Source: CAZYWA01 sp964650975 [NCBI: uncultured bacterium] (GTDB taxonomy: Bacteria; JADJOY01). Taken from it: 31,963 bases of DNA. The first letter of the stretch is position 1. Each line of letters opens with the position of its first letter. This document shows positions 1-7,797 of this stretch, piece by piece. Where the stretch lies: NCBI GenBank assembly GCA_964650975.1, contig CAZYWA010000009.1:1-31963 (forward strand), read 5' to 3'. Below the pieces are notes generated by a model. It did not search any database, was not told the origin of the DNA, and saw only the letters and a list, made by a program, of their open reading frames with translations. The position numbers were made by a program, and so were the translations under genes.

Positions 1-388
1 CCGGATCGGTGGTGTTGACCTCGCGGTCCCAGTCGTAGGCGAAGCCGATCGAGTCGATCTGGCGGCGGAAGTTCGCGATCGCCTGCTCGGTGGTGACGCG
101 CGGATGGATGCCGGTCTTGATCGCGTAGTTCTCGGCCGGCAGCCCGAACGCGTCCCAGCCCATCGGATGCAACACGTTCCAGCCCTGCATCCGCTTGAAG
201 CGGGTGAGCACGTCGGTCGCCGTGTAGCCCTCGCAGTGCCCGACGTGAAGCCCCGATCCCGACGGATACGGGAACATGTCGAGGGCGTAGAACTTCGGCT
301 TGCCGGCGTCGAAGACCGTCTTGTGCAGACGGGCCTCGCGCCAGCGGGATTGCCACTTGGGCTCGATGTCGCGGTGGTCGTAGGCCAT
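1..388 (-). CDS. leuS: Leucyl-tRNA synthetase, N-terminal part (runs off the window)
   Basis: This is the class I aminoacyl-tRNA synthetase that charges tRNA-Leu with leucine in the cytoplasm. About 129 N-terminal residues are visible. The start [18 protein letters not shown] is typical of bacterial LeuRS. The class I HIGH signature reads HVGH at residues 48-51, inside [16 protein letters not shown]. It is followed by the characteristic [19 protein letters not shown] segment that contacts the adenylate. The ATG is the complement of 386-388. No good Shine-Dalgarno sequence precedes it. The rest of the gene, including the KMSKS loop and the editing domain, lies before base 1. Identity is secure from the motifs. 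Confidence 0.96.
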   Translation of the reverse strand, partial: MAYDHRDIEPKWQSRWREARLHKTVFDAGKPKFYALDMFPYPSGSGLHVGHCEGYTATDVLTRFKRMQGWNVLHPMGWDAFGLPAENYAIKTGIHPRVTTEQAIANFRRQIDSIGFAYDWDREVNTTDP

Positions 389-670
389 GGGACCGCGAAC
401 TTTATCCGACCGGCGCGTGCCGGGCAGCTGAGCGGAGTGCCCAGGCCTCCGGATCCCGTCTTGCCCGCACGCCGGTCGAAACGCCCGACGAGTGGCCGGG
501 AGCCGCTTGCCGGCGCACCGAGGCGCTCGGCGGAAAGTCGCATCCGCTCATGGTCTTGGACTGGAGAGAGCGCTCGGGTCGAGCTGGCGCAGGACTTGAA
601 CTGACCCCGAGCCTGGCGCGGATCCTGATTCGCGCCAGCCCGAGTGTGCTGCGACATGGAGGTCGCGATG
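389..670. other. Intergenic region between leuS and the PilZ gene
   Basis: This divergent gap must hold both promoters, but I see no clear -35/-10 pair. The only structure is a modest hairpin at 613-638: an 8 bp CTGGCGCG/CGCGCCAG stem with a 10-base loop, upstream of the PilZ start. No copy of the hairpin family found elsewhere in the window is present. Confidence 0.4.
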
Positions 671-1471
671 ATGCCGAAGGGGAATGCGGCGCAGTTGGAG
701 GAGAAGCGCAACTTCGTGCGCGCACCCATTCGGGTGCTCGTGCACACCCAGCATGAGGCGCGGCTGACGGTCGGCGAATCGATCAACTTGAGCGGTGGCG
801 GGATGCTCGTCGAGACCGGTTTGCCGCTCAGCTTGGGAGACCGCCTGCTCACCAAGTTCGCGCTCTCGAAGATCCCGCACTCGATCCTCGCCCAGGCACG
901 GGTCGCGCACGTCACCAGACGCAAGGAAGGCTCCCGTGAGCGGCTCCAGGTCGGTCTGCAGTTTCTCGAGCTCGCGGCCTCGACGGTTGCCGCCATCGAC
1001 GACGCCTGCGTCAGCTATCTCATGTCCCATGACCGGGAAGCATTGAAGCTCGTGAAACGTCCGGTCGCGACTGCCGCCGAGCCGCACGTCGCCGCGACCT
1101 GCCCAAAGCCGCCCGATGTCTCGCTGCGGGCCTCCAACGGTGAGTTGCACGTCCAGGTCCGGTTTGGAACCGAAGAAGAGTTCCTGGGGGAATACCTGCG
1201 CAACATAGCCAAGAACGGCATCACCATCGATGCGGCAGAGGAGCTTCCGACGTTTGCAGAGGTGGTCGTCGATCTCCAGATGCCGAGGACCGATGAAGTC
1301 CTGCGCCTGCAAGGCGTGGCCGTGCACCGCTTCGGCACCGGCTCGAAATCGAGAAAGAGGGTCGGCGTGCACCTGTGCAAGCCCAAGAGCCCTGGGCTCA
1401 CGCGCGTGCATCAGCTCGCGGCCCAGATGCTCGCGTCGCGGCGGTCGATGATCCTGGATCAGGCGGCTTGA
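671..1471 (+). CDS. PilZ-domain protein (probable tandem PilZ, c-di-GMP receptor type)
   Basis: PilZ domains bind the second messenger cyclic di-GMP and control motility, surface polysaccharide or development. Counted from the chosen start, the protein has 266 residues. An RxxxR motif (KRNFVRAP, 13-17) and a following NLSGGG (39-44, variant of D/NxSxxG) form the expected ligand-binding pair. A second PilZ-like beta-barrel follows (about 165-255: FLGEYLRNIAKNGI, later GVAVHRFG and RVGVHL), but its RxxxR motif is not evident, so it may not bind ligand. The open frame extends to GTG 644. A GGAGG at 658-662, however, lies 5 bases before ATG 668 and 8 before ATG 671, so 671 (or 668) is the better start. 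There is no membrane segment or catalytic domain. It stands alone, convergent with the next gene. Confidence 0.85.
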   Translation: MPKGNAAQLEEKRNFVRAPIRVLVHTQHEARLTVGESINLSGGGMLVETGLPLSLGDRLLTKFALSKIPHSILAQARVAHVTRRKEGSRERLQVGLQFLELAASTVAAIDDACVSYLMSHDREALKLVKRPVATAAEPHVAATCPKPPDVSLRASNGELHVQVRFGTEEEFLGEYLRNIAKNGITIDAAEELPTFAEVVVDLQMPRTDEVLRLQGVAVHRFGTGSKSRKRVGVHLCKPKSPGLTRVHQLAAQMLASRRSMILDQAA

Positions 1472-1514
1472 GCGTCACCAGTTGGATCACCGTCGCGACG
1501 AAAGTCGCGGCGGA

Positions 1515-3236
1515 TCACTGGGCGCGAGCGGCCGTCGCCGGTGGGACCGGCGCGTCTTCGAGAATCCGCACTTCGCCCTTCAACCCGTCGACCTCGATCC
1601 AGGCGCCGTTCGGAATTGCCTTCGTTGCGCCGGTCACGGACGCGACGGCGGGCAGGCCGTACTCGCGGGCCAGGATCGCGCCGTGGGAGAGCATGCCGCC
1701 CATTTCCATCACGACGCCGCCCGCGAGCGAGAAGAGGCAGGTCCAGCCGGGGTCGGTGGCGTTGGTGATGAGAATCTCGCCCGGCTGCACGTCGCGGAAC
1801 TCGGGGACGTCGAGCACCACCCGGGCGCGGCCGCGGACGACGCCGCGCGACACGCCCGATCCGGTGAAGCGCGTGGCGTGCTCGGGTGCGGGCTCGGTGG
1901 TGGCGACGTCGGCGCCTTGGTCGCCGATCAGCTCGCGCGGCGGCTTCTGGTCGCGCGCTTGCTCGTACTCGATGCGTCGGCGCCGCGCCTGCGCGGCGAG
2001 GTCCGGCACGTCGCCGCGCACCGCGGCCGCGACTTCCTCGCGGAACAGGAAGAAGATCTGGTCGCGGCTCTCGAGCTGGCCGCGCGCGGTCAAGTGCTCG
2101 CCCAGGCGGAGCGCGACGTTGCGAATTCGCTCCAGGAAGAGATCCGCGAAGTAGCGCATGTTCTCGCGCAGGTTCACGTAGCGCGGCATGTAGTAGAGGC
2201 CGAGCTCGAGCCACAGCCGCTGGAACGAGCTGAGCTGCGCGCGCCGTGCGAGCTCGGGTGGCTGGGGCTTGGAAGCGCTCGGGCCGTCCCCGTCGCGGCG
2301 AGCCTCGACAGCCTTGAGCACCAGATCGAGCACGGTTCGAGTCGACTCGCGCCACGACGGATAGATGAGGTCGCGGCCCAGCAGGCGGTGGCCGTGGCGC
2401 AGCAGGAGCTGGTGGAAGGCGTCGCGGAACTCCGCTTCATCGAGCGAGACGGAGCGCACGCCTCCGCGCGACGAAGCACCGTCGATCCCGTACTCACGGA
2501 TTGCCGCGAACAGAGCGGGCGACGCGCGCAGCCGGCGCGCCAGCGCCTCGATCGCTTCGTTCACCTCGACGGTCTTGTTGCCGGGCACGCGCGCCATCGC
2601 CCACTCGGCGATGGTGCCTTCGGTCTCGCCCAGCCAGCGCTCGGACACGATGCGCACCAGCGGGTAGAGCAGATAGGCGTAGGTGACGCCCCAGATCGAC
2701 GCTTCGAGGAAGACGCCCATCTCGTCCTCGATGCGCTCCATCGCGTGGAGCAGGCTCTCGGGGCTCGAGCTCGCGACCTCGTCGCCGAAGCCGCGCGAGG
2801 CTCGCGCCAGGATCGCGTCGCCTTGCTTCCGGAAGCGCCGGTGATTGCTGAACGGCGACCAGCCGCGCTCGTGGAGCAACGTCTGGAAGCACGCATTCAC
2901 GAAGCGCGGGCTCAAGATCGAGAGCAGCGAGCGATCCTCGGTGTGCAGCCGCGCGCGCAGCGATGCGGGCAGATTCTCGAGCACTTCCTTGGTCAGGAAG
3001 ATCGACGGGATGATCGCGAAGATGTCGCCCAGGAGGTTGGTGTTCGCGTAGACGTAGCCGTGGTGGTAGCGCAGGAACGGCGCCGTCTTGGCGATTCGCG
3101 CGAACGCGAGCTTGCCGTCGATCATGCGGCTCTCGATGAGCGAGCCGCTCACCGAGAACATCAGCGGCGTGACGCTGCCCGACCAGAATTCGTCGGCGAG
3201 AGCGCGCGACCAGACGACGGGTGAGGAACCGGGCAC
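1515..3236 (-). CDS. PEP-utilising enzyme, mobile-domain protein (no ATP-grasp domain)
   Basis: The 573-residue protein matches the C-terminal parts of PEP synthase-like and rifampicin phosphotransferase-like enzymes. The swivelling phosphohistidine domain is at the C-terminus (about 455-555). It holds GGMLSHGAILAREYGLPAV, with phospho-acceptor His near residue 518. The N-terminus carries VWSRALADEFWSGSVTPL, typical of the family's central module. The ATP-grasp PEP/pyruvate-binding domain that normally precedes this module is absent, and the adjacent genes do not supply it. The protein may work with a partner encoded elsewhere or have lost phosphotransfer. The start is GTG at the complement of 3234-3236, with no strong ribosome site. 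Substrate is unknown. The gene is convergent with the PilZ gene, separated by 43 bases. Confidence 0.75.
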   Translation of the reverse strand: MPGSSPVVWSRALADEFWSGSVTPLMFSVSGSLIESRMIDGKLAFARIAKTAPFLRYHHGYVYANTNLLGDIFAIIPSIFLTKEVLENLPASLRARLHTEDRSLLSILSPRFVNACFQTLLHERGWSPFSNHRRFRKQGDAILARASRGFGDEVASSSPESLLHAMERIEDEMGVFLEASIWGVTYAYLLYPLVRIVSERWLGETEGTIAEWAMARVPGNKTVEVNEAIEALARRLRASPALFAAIREYGIDGASSRGGVRSVSLDEAEFRDAFHQLLLRHGHRLLGRDLIYPSWRESTRTVLDLVLKAVEARRDGDGPSASKPQPPELARRAQLSSFQRLWLELGLYYMPRYVNLRENMRYFADLFLERIRNVALRLGEHLTARGQLESRDQIFFLFREEVAAAVRGDVPDLAAQARRRRIEYEQARDQKPPRELIGDQGADVATTEPAPEHATRFTGSGVSRGVVRGRARVVLDVPEFRDVQPGEILITNATDPGWTCLFSLAGGVVMEMGGMLSHGAILAREYGLPAVASVTGATKAIPNGAWIEVDGLKGEVRILEDAPVPPATAARAQ

Positions 3237-3337
3237 GATGAGAGCCGAGCAGTCGACCGGGAGGTCAGGTCGGCAGGTGAGGGCGAGGATAGGCGCGGCG
3301 AGGCGCGCAATTCAAACGGAGAACCGGCGCGATCGAG

Positions 3338-3368
3338 CGCTGCCCGCCGAGGGACCGGCGGGCCTCCA
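3338..3368 (-). repeat. GGTCCC-loop hairpin, copy A1 (stem GCCCGC)
   Basis: Reading the minus strand: GGAG, stem GCCCGC, loop CGGTCCCTCG, stem GCGGGC, AGCG. The stem is a perfect 6 bp and extends by CG/CG into the loop. It forms a divergent (tail-to-tail) inverted pair with copy A2. Confidence 0.85.
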
Positions 3369-3390
3369 GGGCCGAATCGCGAGGTGCCGT

Positions 3391-3422
3391 TTGGAGCGCG
3401 CGCGGTCCCCCGCGCGCGAGCG
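3391..3422 (+). repeat. GGTCCC-loop hairpin, copy A2 (stem CGCGCG)
   Basis: TTGGAG, stem CGCGCG, loop CGGTCCCCCG, stem CGCGCG, AGCG. It has the same architecture as A1 but a different stem. It lies just downstream of the nitronate monooxygenase-like gene on the minus strand. Confidence 0.85.
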
Positions 3423-3433
3423 AACGATTGCGA

Positions 3434-4570
3434 TCACTCGCCGTCGGTGAGCCCCAAGAGCTCGCTCGCCTGCGCGACCGCGTCGATCGAGCCCTCGATC
3501 AGCTCGCGGACCACCTCGCGCGCGGGCTTCATCTGGTTGATCTGGCCCACGATCTGGCCGATCGGCGTGCCGAGCAGCTCGGCCGAGCCGGGCTTCTTGG
3601 TCTGCGCGTGCTGGTAGATCCGCGTCAGCGCCTCCGAGGTCGCCATCCACTGGAGCGGCATCGGCAACGTGCCTGGCGAGTCCTTCGAGTCCCACGCCTC
3701 GGTCCACGGCGTGCGCAGCTGACGCGCCGGCTTGCCGCTCAGGCACTTCGAGCGGACCGTGTCCTTCGAGGTTGCCGCGATGATCTTTTCCTTGAGCGCG
3801 GGCACGCAATCGCTCTCGGCGGTCGCCAGCCACAGCGATCCGGTCCACACACCCTGCGCGCCGAGCACCAGCGCGGCCGCCATTTGCCGGCCCGAGCCGA
3901 TGCCGCCGGCCGCGAGCACCGGTGTGGGCGCGACGGCGTCGACCACCTGCGGCACCAGCACCAGGCTCGAGATGTCGCCGGTGTGTCCGCCCGCCTCGTA
4001 GCCGGACGCGACGATGATGTCGACGCCCGCCTCCTTCTGCTTGATCGCCTGATCGACCGAGCCGCAAAGCGCCGCCACCAGCACGTTGGCGCCGTGGGCG
4101 CGCTCGACCACGTCCTCGGGCGGAGGCCCGAGCGCGTTCGCGAGCAGCCGGATCGGATGCTTCATCGCCACCTCGACGTGCGCGCGGCCCGCCGACACCG
4201 ACCATCCGAGCAGCGATTCCCACGCGTCCTGTCCGGTGGGCAGCTCGGGCACGCCGTAGCGGGCGAGCATGTCGTGGATGAAGCGCTTGTGCTCGTCGGG
4301 GATCATGCTCTGCAGGTCGACCTTGCCGAGGTCGCCCTGGTCCTTGCCGAGGTACGCGGCGGGCATGACCGTGTCGACGCCGTAGGGCTTCCCGTCGACG
4401 TGGTCGTCGATCCACTTGAGCTCCTGCTCGAGCTGCTCGGGACTGAACGCGACCGCGCCCAGCACGCCGAGACCGCCGGCCTTGCTCACCGCGGCGACCA
4501 CGTCGCGGCAGTGGCTGAACGCGAAGATCGGGTACTCGATGCCGAGACGCTCGCAAACGGGAGTCTTCAT
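3434..4570 (-). CDS. Nitronate monooxygenase-like FMN oxidoreductase
   Basis: FMN-dependent TIM-barrel enzyme of the nitronate monooxygenase / enoyl reductase-like family, cytoplasmic, 378 residues. The FMN phosphate-binding segment AAGGIGSGRQMAAALVLGAQ and the family signature GYEAGGHTGDI, whose His is the usual catalytic position, are both present. The start MKTPVCERLGIEYPIF is chosen because AAGGAG lies just upstream of this ATG (complement of 4568-4570). That ATG overlaps the stop of the upstream tetR-type gene as ATGA, which implies translational coupling. Longer open reading upstream is only overlap with that regulator. In this P450 operon it may oxidise an unsaturated or nitro compound or act as an electron-transfer partner. 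The true substrate cannot be read from sequence. Confidence 0.85.
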   Translation of the reverse strand: MKTPVCERLGIEYPIFAFSHCRDVVAAVSKAGGLGVLGAVAFSPEQLEQELKWIDDHVDGKPYGVDTVMPAAYLGKDQGDLGKVDLQSMIPDEHKRFIHDMLARYGVPELPTGQDAWESLLGWSVSAGRAHVEVAMKHPIRLLANALGPPPEDVVERAHGANVLVAALCGSVDQAIKQKEAGVDIIVASGYEAGGHTGDISSLVLVPQVVDAVAPTPVLAAGGIGSGRQMAAALVLGAQGVWTGSLWLATAESDCVPALKEKIIAATSKDTVRSKCLSGKPARQLRTPWTEAWDSKDSPGTLPMPLQWMATSEALTRIYQHAQTKKPGSAELLGTPIGQIVGQINQMKPAREVVRELIEGSIDAVAQASELLGLTDGE

Positions 4571-5346
4571 CGCTTCTTCTCCTTCTTCGGATGCTGCTTC
4601 TGGCCTCGGGACCGCGCTCGCGCTGGTTCCCGGGCGGCGTTGGGGGAATCGAACAAGAGCACACGGACGGCTTTGCGCAGGAACGAGATGCGGCGCGACA
4701 CGTCGCGCGCCGCGGCGGCGTGTCCGCCGAAGGCTTCGGCGAGCAGCGGCGCGATCACCACGTGGCCGAGGATCAGGAAGAAGAGCGACGCCACAAGGTC
4801 GGGCAGGTCGTCTTCGTCCCATTCCTTCCGCAGCATGGGGCGGCCACTGGCGCGGAACGCGGCGACCGCCAGGCCGAAGCCGGGCTCGAGCCAGCGCCGC
4901 ACCAGCGTGGGCACGTGCGGTCCGCCAGCGAGCGCTTCGTGGAGCACCAGGCGCAACACATTCGGATGCGTCGCGAGGTGCTCCATGAGCGCGTCCATGC
5001 CGCGCGCCATCGCCTCCTCGGTCCAGCGCGACTCGAGGAGGGCGGCGTTGATCGCAACGAACGGCTCGAGCCCGCGCGCCAGCACCGCCGCATAGATGCT
5101 GTCCTTGCCGGGATAGTGGGCGTAGAGGCTCGCGGGATTGAGGCCGACCATGCGCGCGATGTCGCGAATGGCGGTGCCGGCGAAGCCGCGCTCGGCATAG
5201 AGGTGCTCGGCCGCATCCAAGATGGAGTCACGTGTTTTGGGCCCGGTCGAGCCCGTGGGTCTCCCGCGGCGGCGCTTGGGCGCGGCTCGACCACGCCGCA
5301 CCGGGGCGGTTCGCGCGGCGAGTGATGCGGACGAACGTGTCAGCAC
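4567..5346 (-). CDS. TetR/AcrR family transcriptional regulator
   Basis: Ligand-responsive repressor, 259 residues. The N-terminal DNA-binding domain spans about residues 38-85. It reads TRDSILDAAEHLYAERGF, then IRDIARMVGLNPASLYAHYP, a textbook TetR helix-turn-helix. The C-terminal ligand domain is variable, as is usual, and the tail is very basic (KKEKKR). A basic, Arg-rich leader of about 35 residues precedes the HTH. The start is GTG at the complement of 5344-5346; a second GTG at 5296-5298 would remove part of this leader. It lies 10 bases downstream of the P450 gene and overlaps the flavoprotein gene by 4 bases (ATGA). Its probable target is the palindrome at 6657-6674 in front of the operon. 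Confidence 0.9.
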   Translation of the reverse strand: MLTRSSASLAARTAPVRRGRAAPKRRRGRPTGSTGPKTRDSILDAAEHLYAERGFAGTAIRDIARMVGLNPASLYAHYPGKDSIYAAVLARGLEPFVAINAALLESRWTEEAMARGMDALMEHLATHPNVLRLVLHEALAGGPHVPTLVRRWLEPGFGLAVAAFRASGRPMLRKEWDEDDLPDLVASLFFLILGHVVIAPLLAEAFGGHAAAARDVSRRISFLRKAVRVLLFDSPNAAREPARARSRGQKQHPKKEKKR

Positions 5347-5356
5347 GAGCGTCTGC

Positions 5357-6607
5357 TCACGCCGCCTTGGGACGACTCGCGACCTTCGCGGGCGTGAACT
5401 TGACCGGCATCGACTTGATGCCGTTGATGAAGTTCGAGCGCAGGCGGCGCGCCGGGCCGGCGAGCTGGATGTCGGGGAGCATCTGGAAGAGCTCCTCGAA
5501 GAAGATGCGGATCTCGAGCCGGGCGAGAGACGCGCCGAGGCAGAAGTGCTCGCCCACGCCGAAGGTGAGGTGCTCGTTGGGCGTGCGGCCGATGTCGAAG
5601 CGATCGGGATCGGTGAAGACCGACGTGTCGCGATTGGCCGACGTGTAGTACATGGCGATCTTGTCGCCTTCTTTCATCGCCTGACCGCCGACCTCGGTGT
5701 CCTGCGACACGGTGCGGCGGAAGTAATTCACCGGCGTCACCCAGCGCAGCATCTCGTCGACCGCGGAAGGCATGAGGCTCGGATCGGCCTTGAGGCGTGC
5801 CAGCTGGTCGGGGTTCTCGAAGAGCGCCAGCAGTCCGCCCGAGAGCAGGTTGCGCGTGGTCTCGTTGCCCGCGACCGAGAGCAGCAGGAAGAACAGCTCG
5901 AACTGCATCTCGCCCAGCGCCTCACCGTCGACCTTGGAGTTGATGAGCACGCTCACCAGGTCGTCGCCGGGGTTGGCGCGGCGCTGCTCGGCCAGGCCCA
6001 TCGCGTAGCCCCAGATCTGCATCGCGGCGGTGCGCGGATCGCTCTCGCCCTGGTACTCGGGGTCGTCCCACGCGATGAGCGTGTTCGACCAGTCGAAGAT
6101 CTTGATCCGGTCCTCGAGCGGCACGCCCAGGAACTGGGTGATGGTCTGGAGCGGGAACTCGACCGCGAGGCTGGTGACGAAGTCGCACTCGCCCCGTTCC
6201 GCGACGGCGCCGATGATGTCCCGCGCCAGCGTTCTGAGGTGCGGCTCGGTGGCCGCGATCATGCGCGGCGTGAACCCGGTGCTCACCAGCCGGCGGTAGC
6301 GCGAGTGGGCGGGCGGGTCCATGTTGGCGAGCATCGCGCGCATCGCGTTCAGGTCGTCGCCCGAGTAGTCCTCGATGTTGGTGCCGCCCATCCAGCTCGA
6401 GAAGATGAGCGGATGCGTCGAGCAGTGGACGATGTCGGCGTAGCGGGTGATCGCCCAGAAGCCGGGGCCTTTGCCCTCGGGCTCGGGATGGCGAAAGACC
6501 GGCGCGTTGGCGCGCAGCCAGCGGAACGCCTCGTAAGGCGGGCCGCTCTGCTCGTAGCGCTTCGCGTCGTAGAGATCGAAATCGGGGCGGGGCGTCGGGT
6601 CCGTCAT
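5357..6607 (-). CDS. Cytochrome P450 monooxygenase (bacterial class I)
   Basis: Soluble heme-thiolate monooxygenase, 416 residues, the normal bacterial length. Key elements are all present: I-helix AGNETT at 246-251 for oxygen activation, ExxR (EMLR) at 285-288, and the heme-binding loop FGVGEHFCLG at 349-358 with ligand Cys356. The overall sequence resembles mycobacterial-type CYP124/125/142 enzymes that hydroxylate sterol side chains or branched lipids. That is family resemblance, not proof of substrate. Electrons would need a ferredoxin and a reductase, which are not in this window. The ATG is the complement of 6605-6607. It is first gene of a three-gene operon with the TetR regulator and the flavoprotein. 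A divergent dehydrogenase gene on the other side of the operator suggests a shared pathway. Confidence 0.93.
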   Translation of the reverse strand: MTDPTPRPDFDLYDAKRYEQSGPPYEAFRWLRANAPVFRHPEPEGKGPGFWAITRYADIVHCSTHPLIFSSWMGGTNIEDYSGDDLNAMRAMLANMDPPAHSRYRRLVSTGFTPRMIAATEPHLRTLARDIIGAVAERGECDFVTSLAVEFPLQTITQFLGVPLEDRIKIFDWSNTLIAWDDPEYQGESDPRTAAMQIWGYAMGLAEQRRANPGDDLVSVLINSKVDGEALGEMQFELFFLLLSVAGNETTRNLLSGGLLALFENPDQLARLKADPSLMPSAVDEMLRWVTPVNYFRRTVSQDTEVGGQAMKEGDKIAMYYTSANRDTSVFTDPDRFDIGRTPNEHLTFGVGEHFCLGASLARLEIRIFFEELFQMLPDIQLAGPARRLRSNFINGIKSMPVKFTPAKVASRPKAA

Positions 6608-6656
6608 GATCGTTCCTCCGCGGTGGCTCTCGACGGTGGGGTCTGCTATACATTAA

Positions 6657-6674
6657 CAAACGAACGATCGTTTG
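6657..6674. promoter_or_regulatory. Probable TetR-type operator between P450 and SDR genes
   Basis: Perfect inverted repeat CAAACGA-ACGA-TCGTTTG, with a palindromic centre AACGATCGTT at 6663-6672. It lies in the divergent promoter gap, in one of the few AT-rich stretches nearby (CTATACATTAAC). A TATA-like element lies at its left edge. The position suggests that the co-encoded TetR protein represses both directions. That assignment is inference. Confidence 0.65.
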
Positions 6675-6713
6675 GAAACGACTGGCAACCGGATCTCGAT
6701 CGAGGAATGCGGT

Positions 6714-6745
6714 TTGGAGCGCGCGCGGTCCCTCGCGCGCGAGCG
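6714..6745 (+). repeat. GGTCCC-loop hairpin, copy B1 (stem CGCGCG)
   Basis: TTGGAG, stem CGCGCG, loop CGGTCCCTCG, stem CGCGCG, AGCG. It is nearly identical to A2. With B2 it makes a convergent inverted pair upstream of the SDR gene. Confidence 0.85.
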
Positions 6746-6782
6746 TACGCTCGGGGCGAGCGGGTAACGGCGGCTGATCGAT

Positions 6783-6813
6783 CGCTGCCCACCGAGGGAC
6801 CGGTGGGCCTCCA
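6783..6813 (-). repeat. GGTCCC-loop hairpin, copy B2 (stem GCCCAC)
   Basis: On the minus strand: TGGAG, stem GCCCAC, loop CGGTCCCTCG, stem GTGGGC, AGCGATCG. Its end is only one base from the GGAGG ribosome site (6815-6819) of the SDR gene, so the hairpin lies in that gene's 5' untranslated region. Confidence 0.85.
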
Positions 6814-6827
6814 CGGAGGATGGCTAC

Positions 6828-7613
6828 ATGGCTTTTCGAGGAAAGGTGGCGCTGGTCACGGGAGCGGCGAGCGGCATGGGGCAGATCTCGGCGTGGCGGC
6901 TCGCCGAGGGCGGCGCCACGGTCGCGTGTCTCGACATCGACGAGGCGCGGCTCGCGACCACGGTCGCCAAGAACCCCGACCGGCTCAAGCCCTACGTGTG
7001 CGACGCGAGCGACGCGGGCCGGGTGGGGAAGGCGGTGGACGACATCGAGCGCGACCTGGGCCCCATCGATCGTGTCACCCACGCCGCCGGCATCATGCCC
7101 ACGGCGCCGGTCCTCGACATGCCGCTCGAGTCGATCATCCGTCTCATGCGCGTCAACTACGAGGGCACCGTGTACGTGACCCGCGCCACGCTGCCGCAGA
7201 TGAAGGCGCGCGGCTCGGGCGACGTGATCCTCTTCGGCTCGCTCGCGGGCCACGTGCTAGTGCTGCACATGGGGGCCTACTGCGCCAGCAAGTCCGCGGT
7301 GAACACCCTCGCCGAGGTGCTGATCCACGAGAACCGCGGAAGCGGCGTGCGGATCATGCTGGTGTGCCCGCCGATGGCCGACACGCCGCTCCTCCAGCAG
7401 GCGATCAACACGTCGAACCCGCGCACCGTGCAGATGGGGATCGAGCAGAAGCGCATGGCGGACCCGAAGGTGATCGTCGACGAGATCGAGAAGGGGATCG
7501 AACGCGGCGAGGAGATCCTCTACCCGCTCGCTCAGGCCAAGGTGCTGCTGCGGATGCGCCGTTTCGTGCCGGGCCTCCTGTGGACGATCATGCACAAGGC
7601 CGAGGAGTCGTGA
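6828..7613 (+). CDS. SDR family NAD(P)-dependent oxidoreductase
   Basis: Classical short-chain dehydrogenase/reductase, 261 residues, cytoplasmic. Cofactor loop TGAASGMG is at 11-18. Asp36 at the end of the second strand (CLDID) favours NAD over NADP. HAAG at 85-88 replaces the usual NNAG. The catalytic Ser138 (GSLAG) and Tyr151-xxx-Lys155 (YCASK) are in place. The start ATG follows GGAGG at 6815-6819. It would oxidise an alcohol to a ketone or aldehyde, which fits after the divergent P450 and before the aldehyde dehydrogenase downstream. The C-terminus is longer than the core fold and ends with a hydrophobic segment (FVPGLLWTIMH) that could contact membrane. The substrate is unknown. Confidence 0.92.
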   Translation: MAFRGKVALVTGAASGMGQISAWRLAEGGATVACLDIDEARLATTVAKNPDRLKPYVCDASDAGRVGKAVDDIERDLGPIDRVTHAAGIMPTAPVLDMPLESIIRLMRVNYEGTVYVTRATLPQMKARGSGDVILFGSLAGHVLVLHMGAYCASKSAVNTLAEVLIHENRGSGVRIMLVCPPMADTPLLQQAINTSNPRTVQMGIEQKRMADPKVIVDEIEKGIERGEEILYPLAQAKVLLRMRRFVPGLLWTIMHKAEES

Positions 7614-7649
7614 GGCGTCGCCAGGTAGTTCGGAGCTCCTCCGGCCGTC

Positions 7650-7675
7650 GGCGCGCCGGAGACCGTCGCGCTCCA
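7650..7675 (-). repeat. GGTCTC-loop hairpin, copy C1 (imperfect stem)
   Basis: Minus strand: TGGAG, CGCG, ACGGTCTCCGG, CGCG. Stem of 4-5 bp, with GGTCTC in place of GGTCCC. Copies F2 and G4 share almost the same sequence, so this is a distinct subtype. Confidence 0.7.
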
Positions 7676-7680
7676 CGGAC

Positions 7681-7707
7681 TTGGAGCCTGCCGGTCCCCG
7701 GCGGGCC
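7681..7707 (+). repeat. GGTCCC-loop hairpin, copy C2 (stem CCTGC/CCCGC type)
   Basis: TTGGAG, CCTGC, CGGTCCCCGG, CGGGC. GCCTGCCG pairs with CGGCGGGC as 8 bp including one G-T wobble, with loop GTCCC. Compare the perfectly paired copies F1 and G6. Confidence 0.75.
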
Positions 7708-7754
7708 TGTTCCACCTCGAGTAGCGGCGTCCATGGTGTCGGTCCGCGATGAAG

Positions 7755-7784
7755 CGCTGCGGCTGCGAGGGACCGCAGCCCTCC
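7755..7784 (-). repeat. GGTCCC-loop hairpin, copy C3 (stem GGCTG)
   Basis: Minus strand: GGAG, GGCTG, CGGTCCCTCG, CAGCC, GCAGCG. It ends 13 bases before the GTG start of the phosphotransferase fusion, so it may lie in its leader. Identical cores occur in D1, G2 and H2. Confidence 0.85.
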
Positions 7785-7797
7785 CACCCTGCGTGCC

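Noticed and set aside
1482-3224. Long plus-strand open frame opposite the PEP-utilising gene
   Set aside because: Rich in Arg, Ala, His and Asp without domain motifs; it is the antisense shadow of a high-GC gene with clear family motifs.
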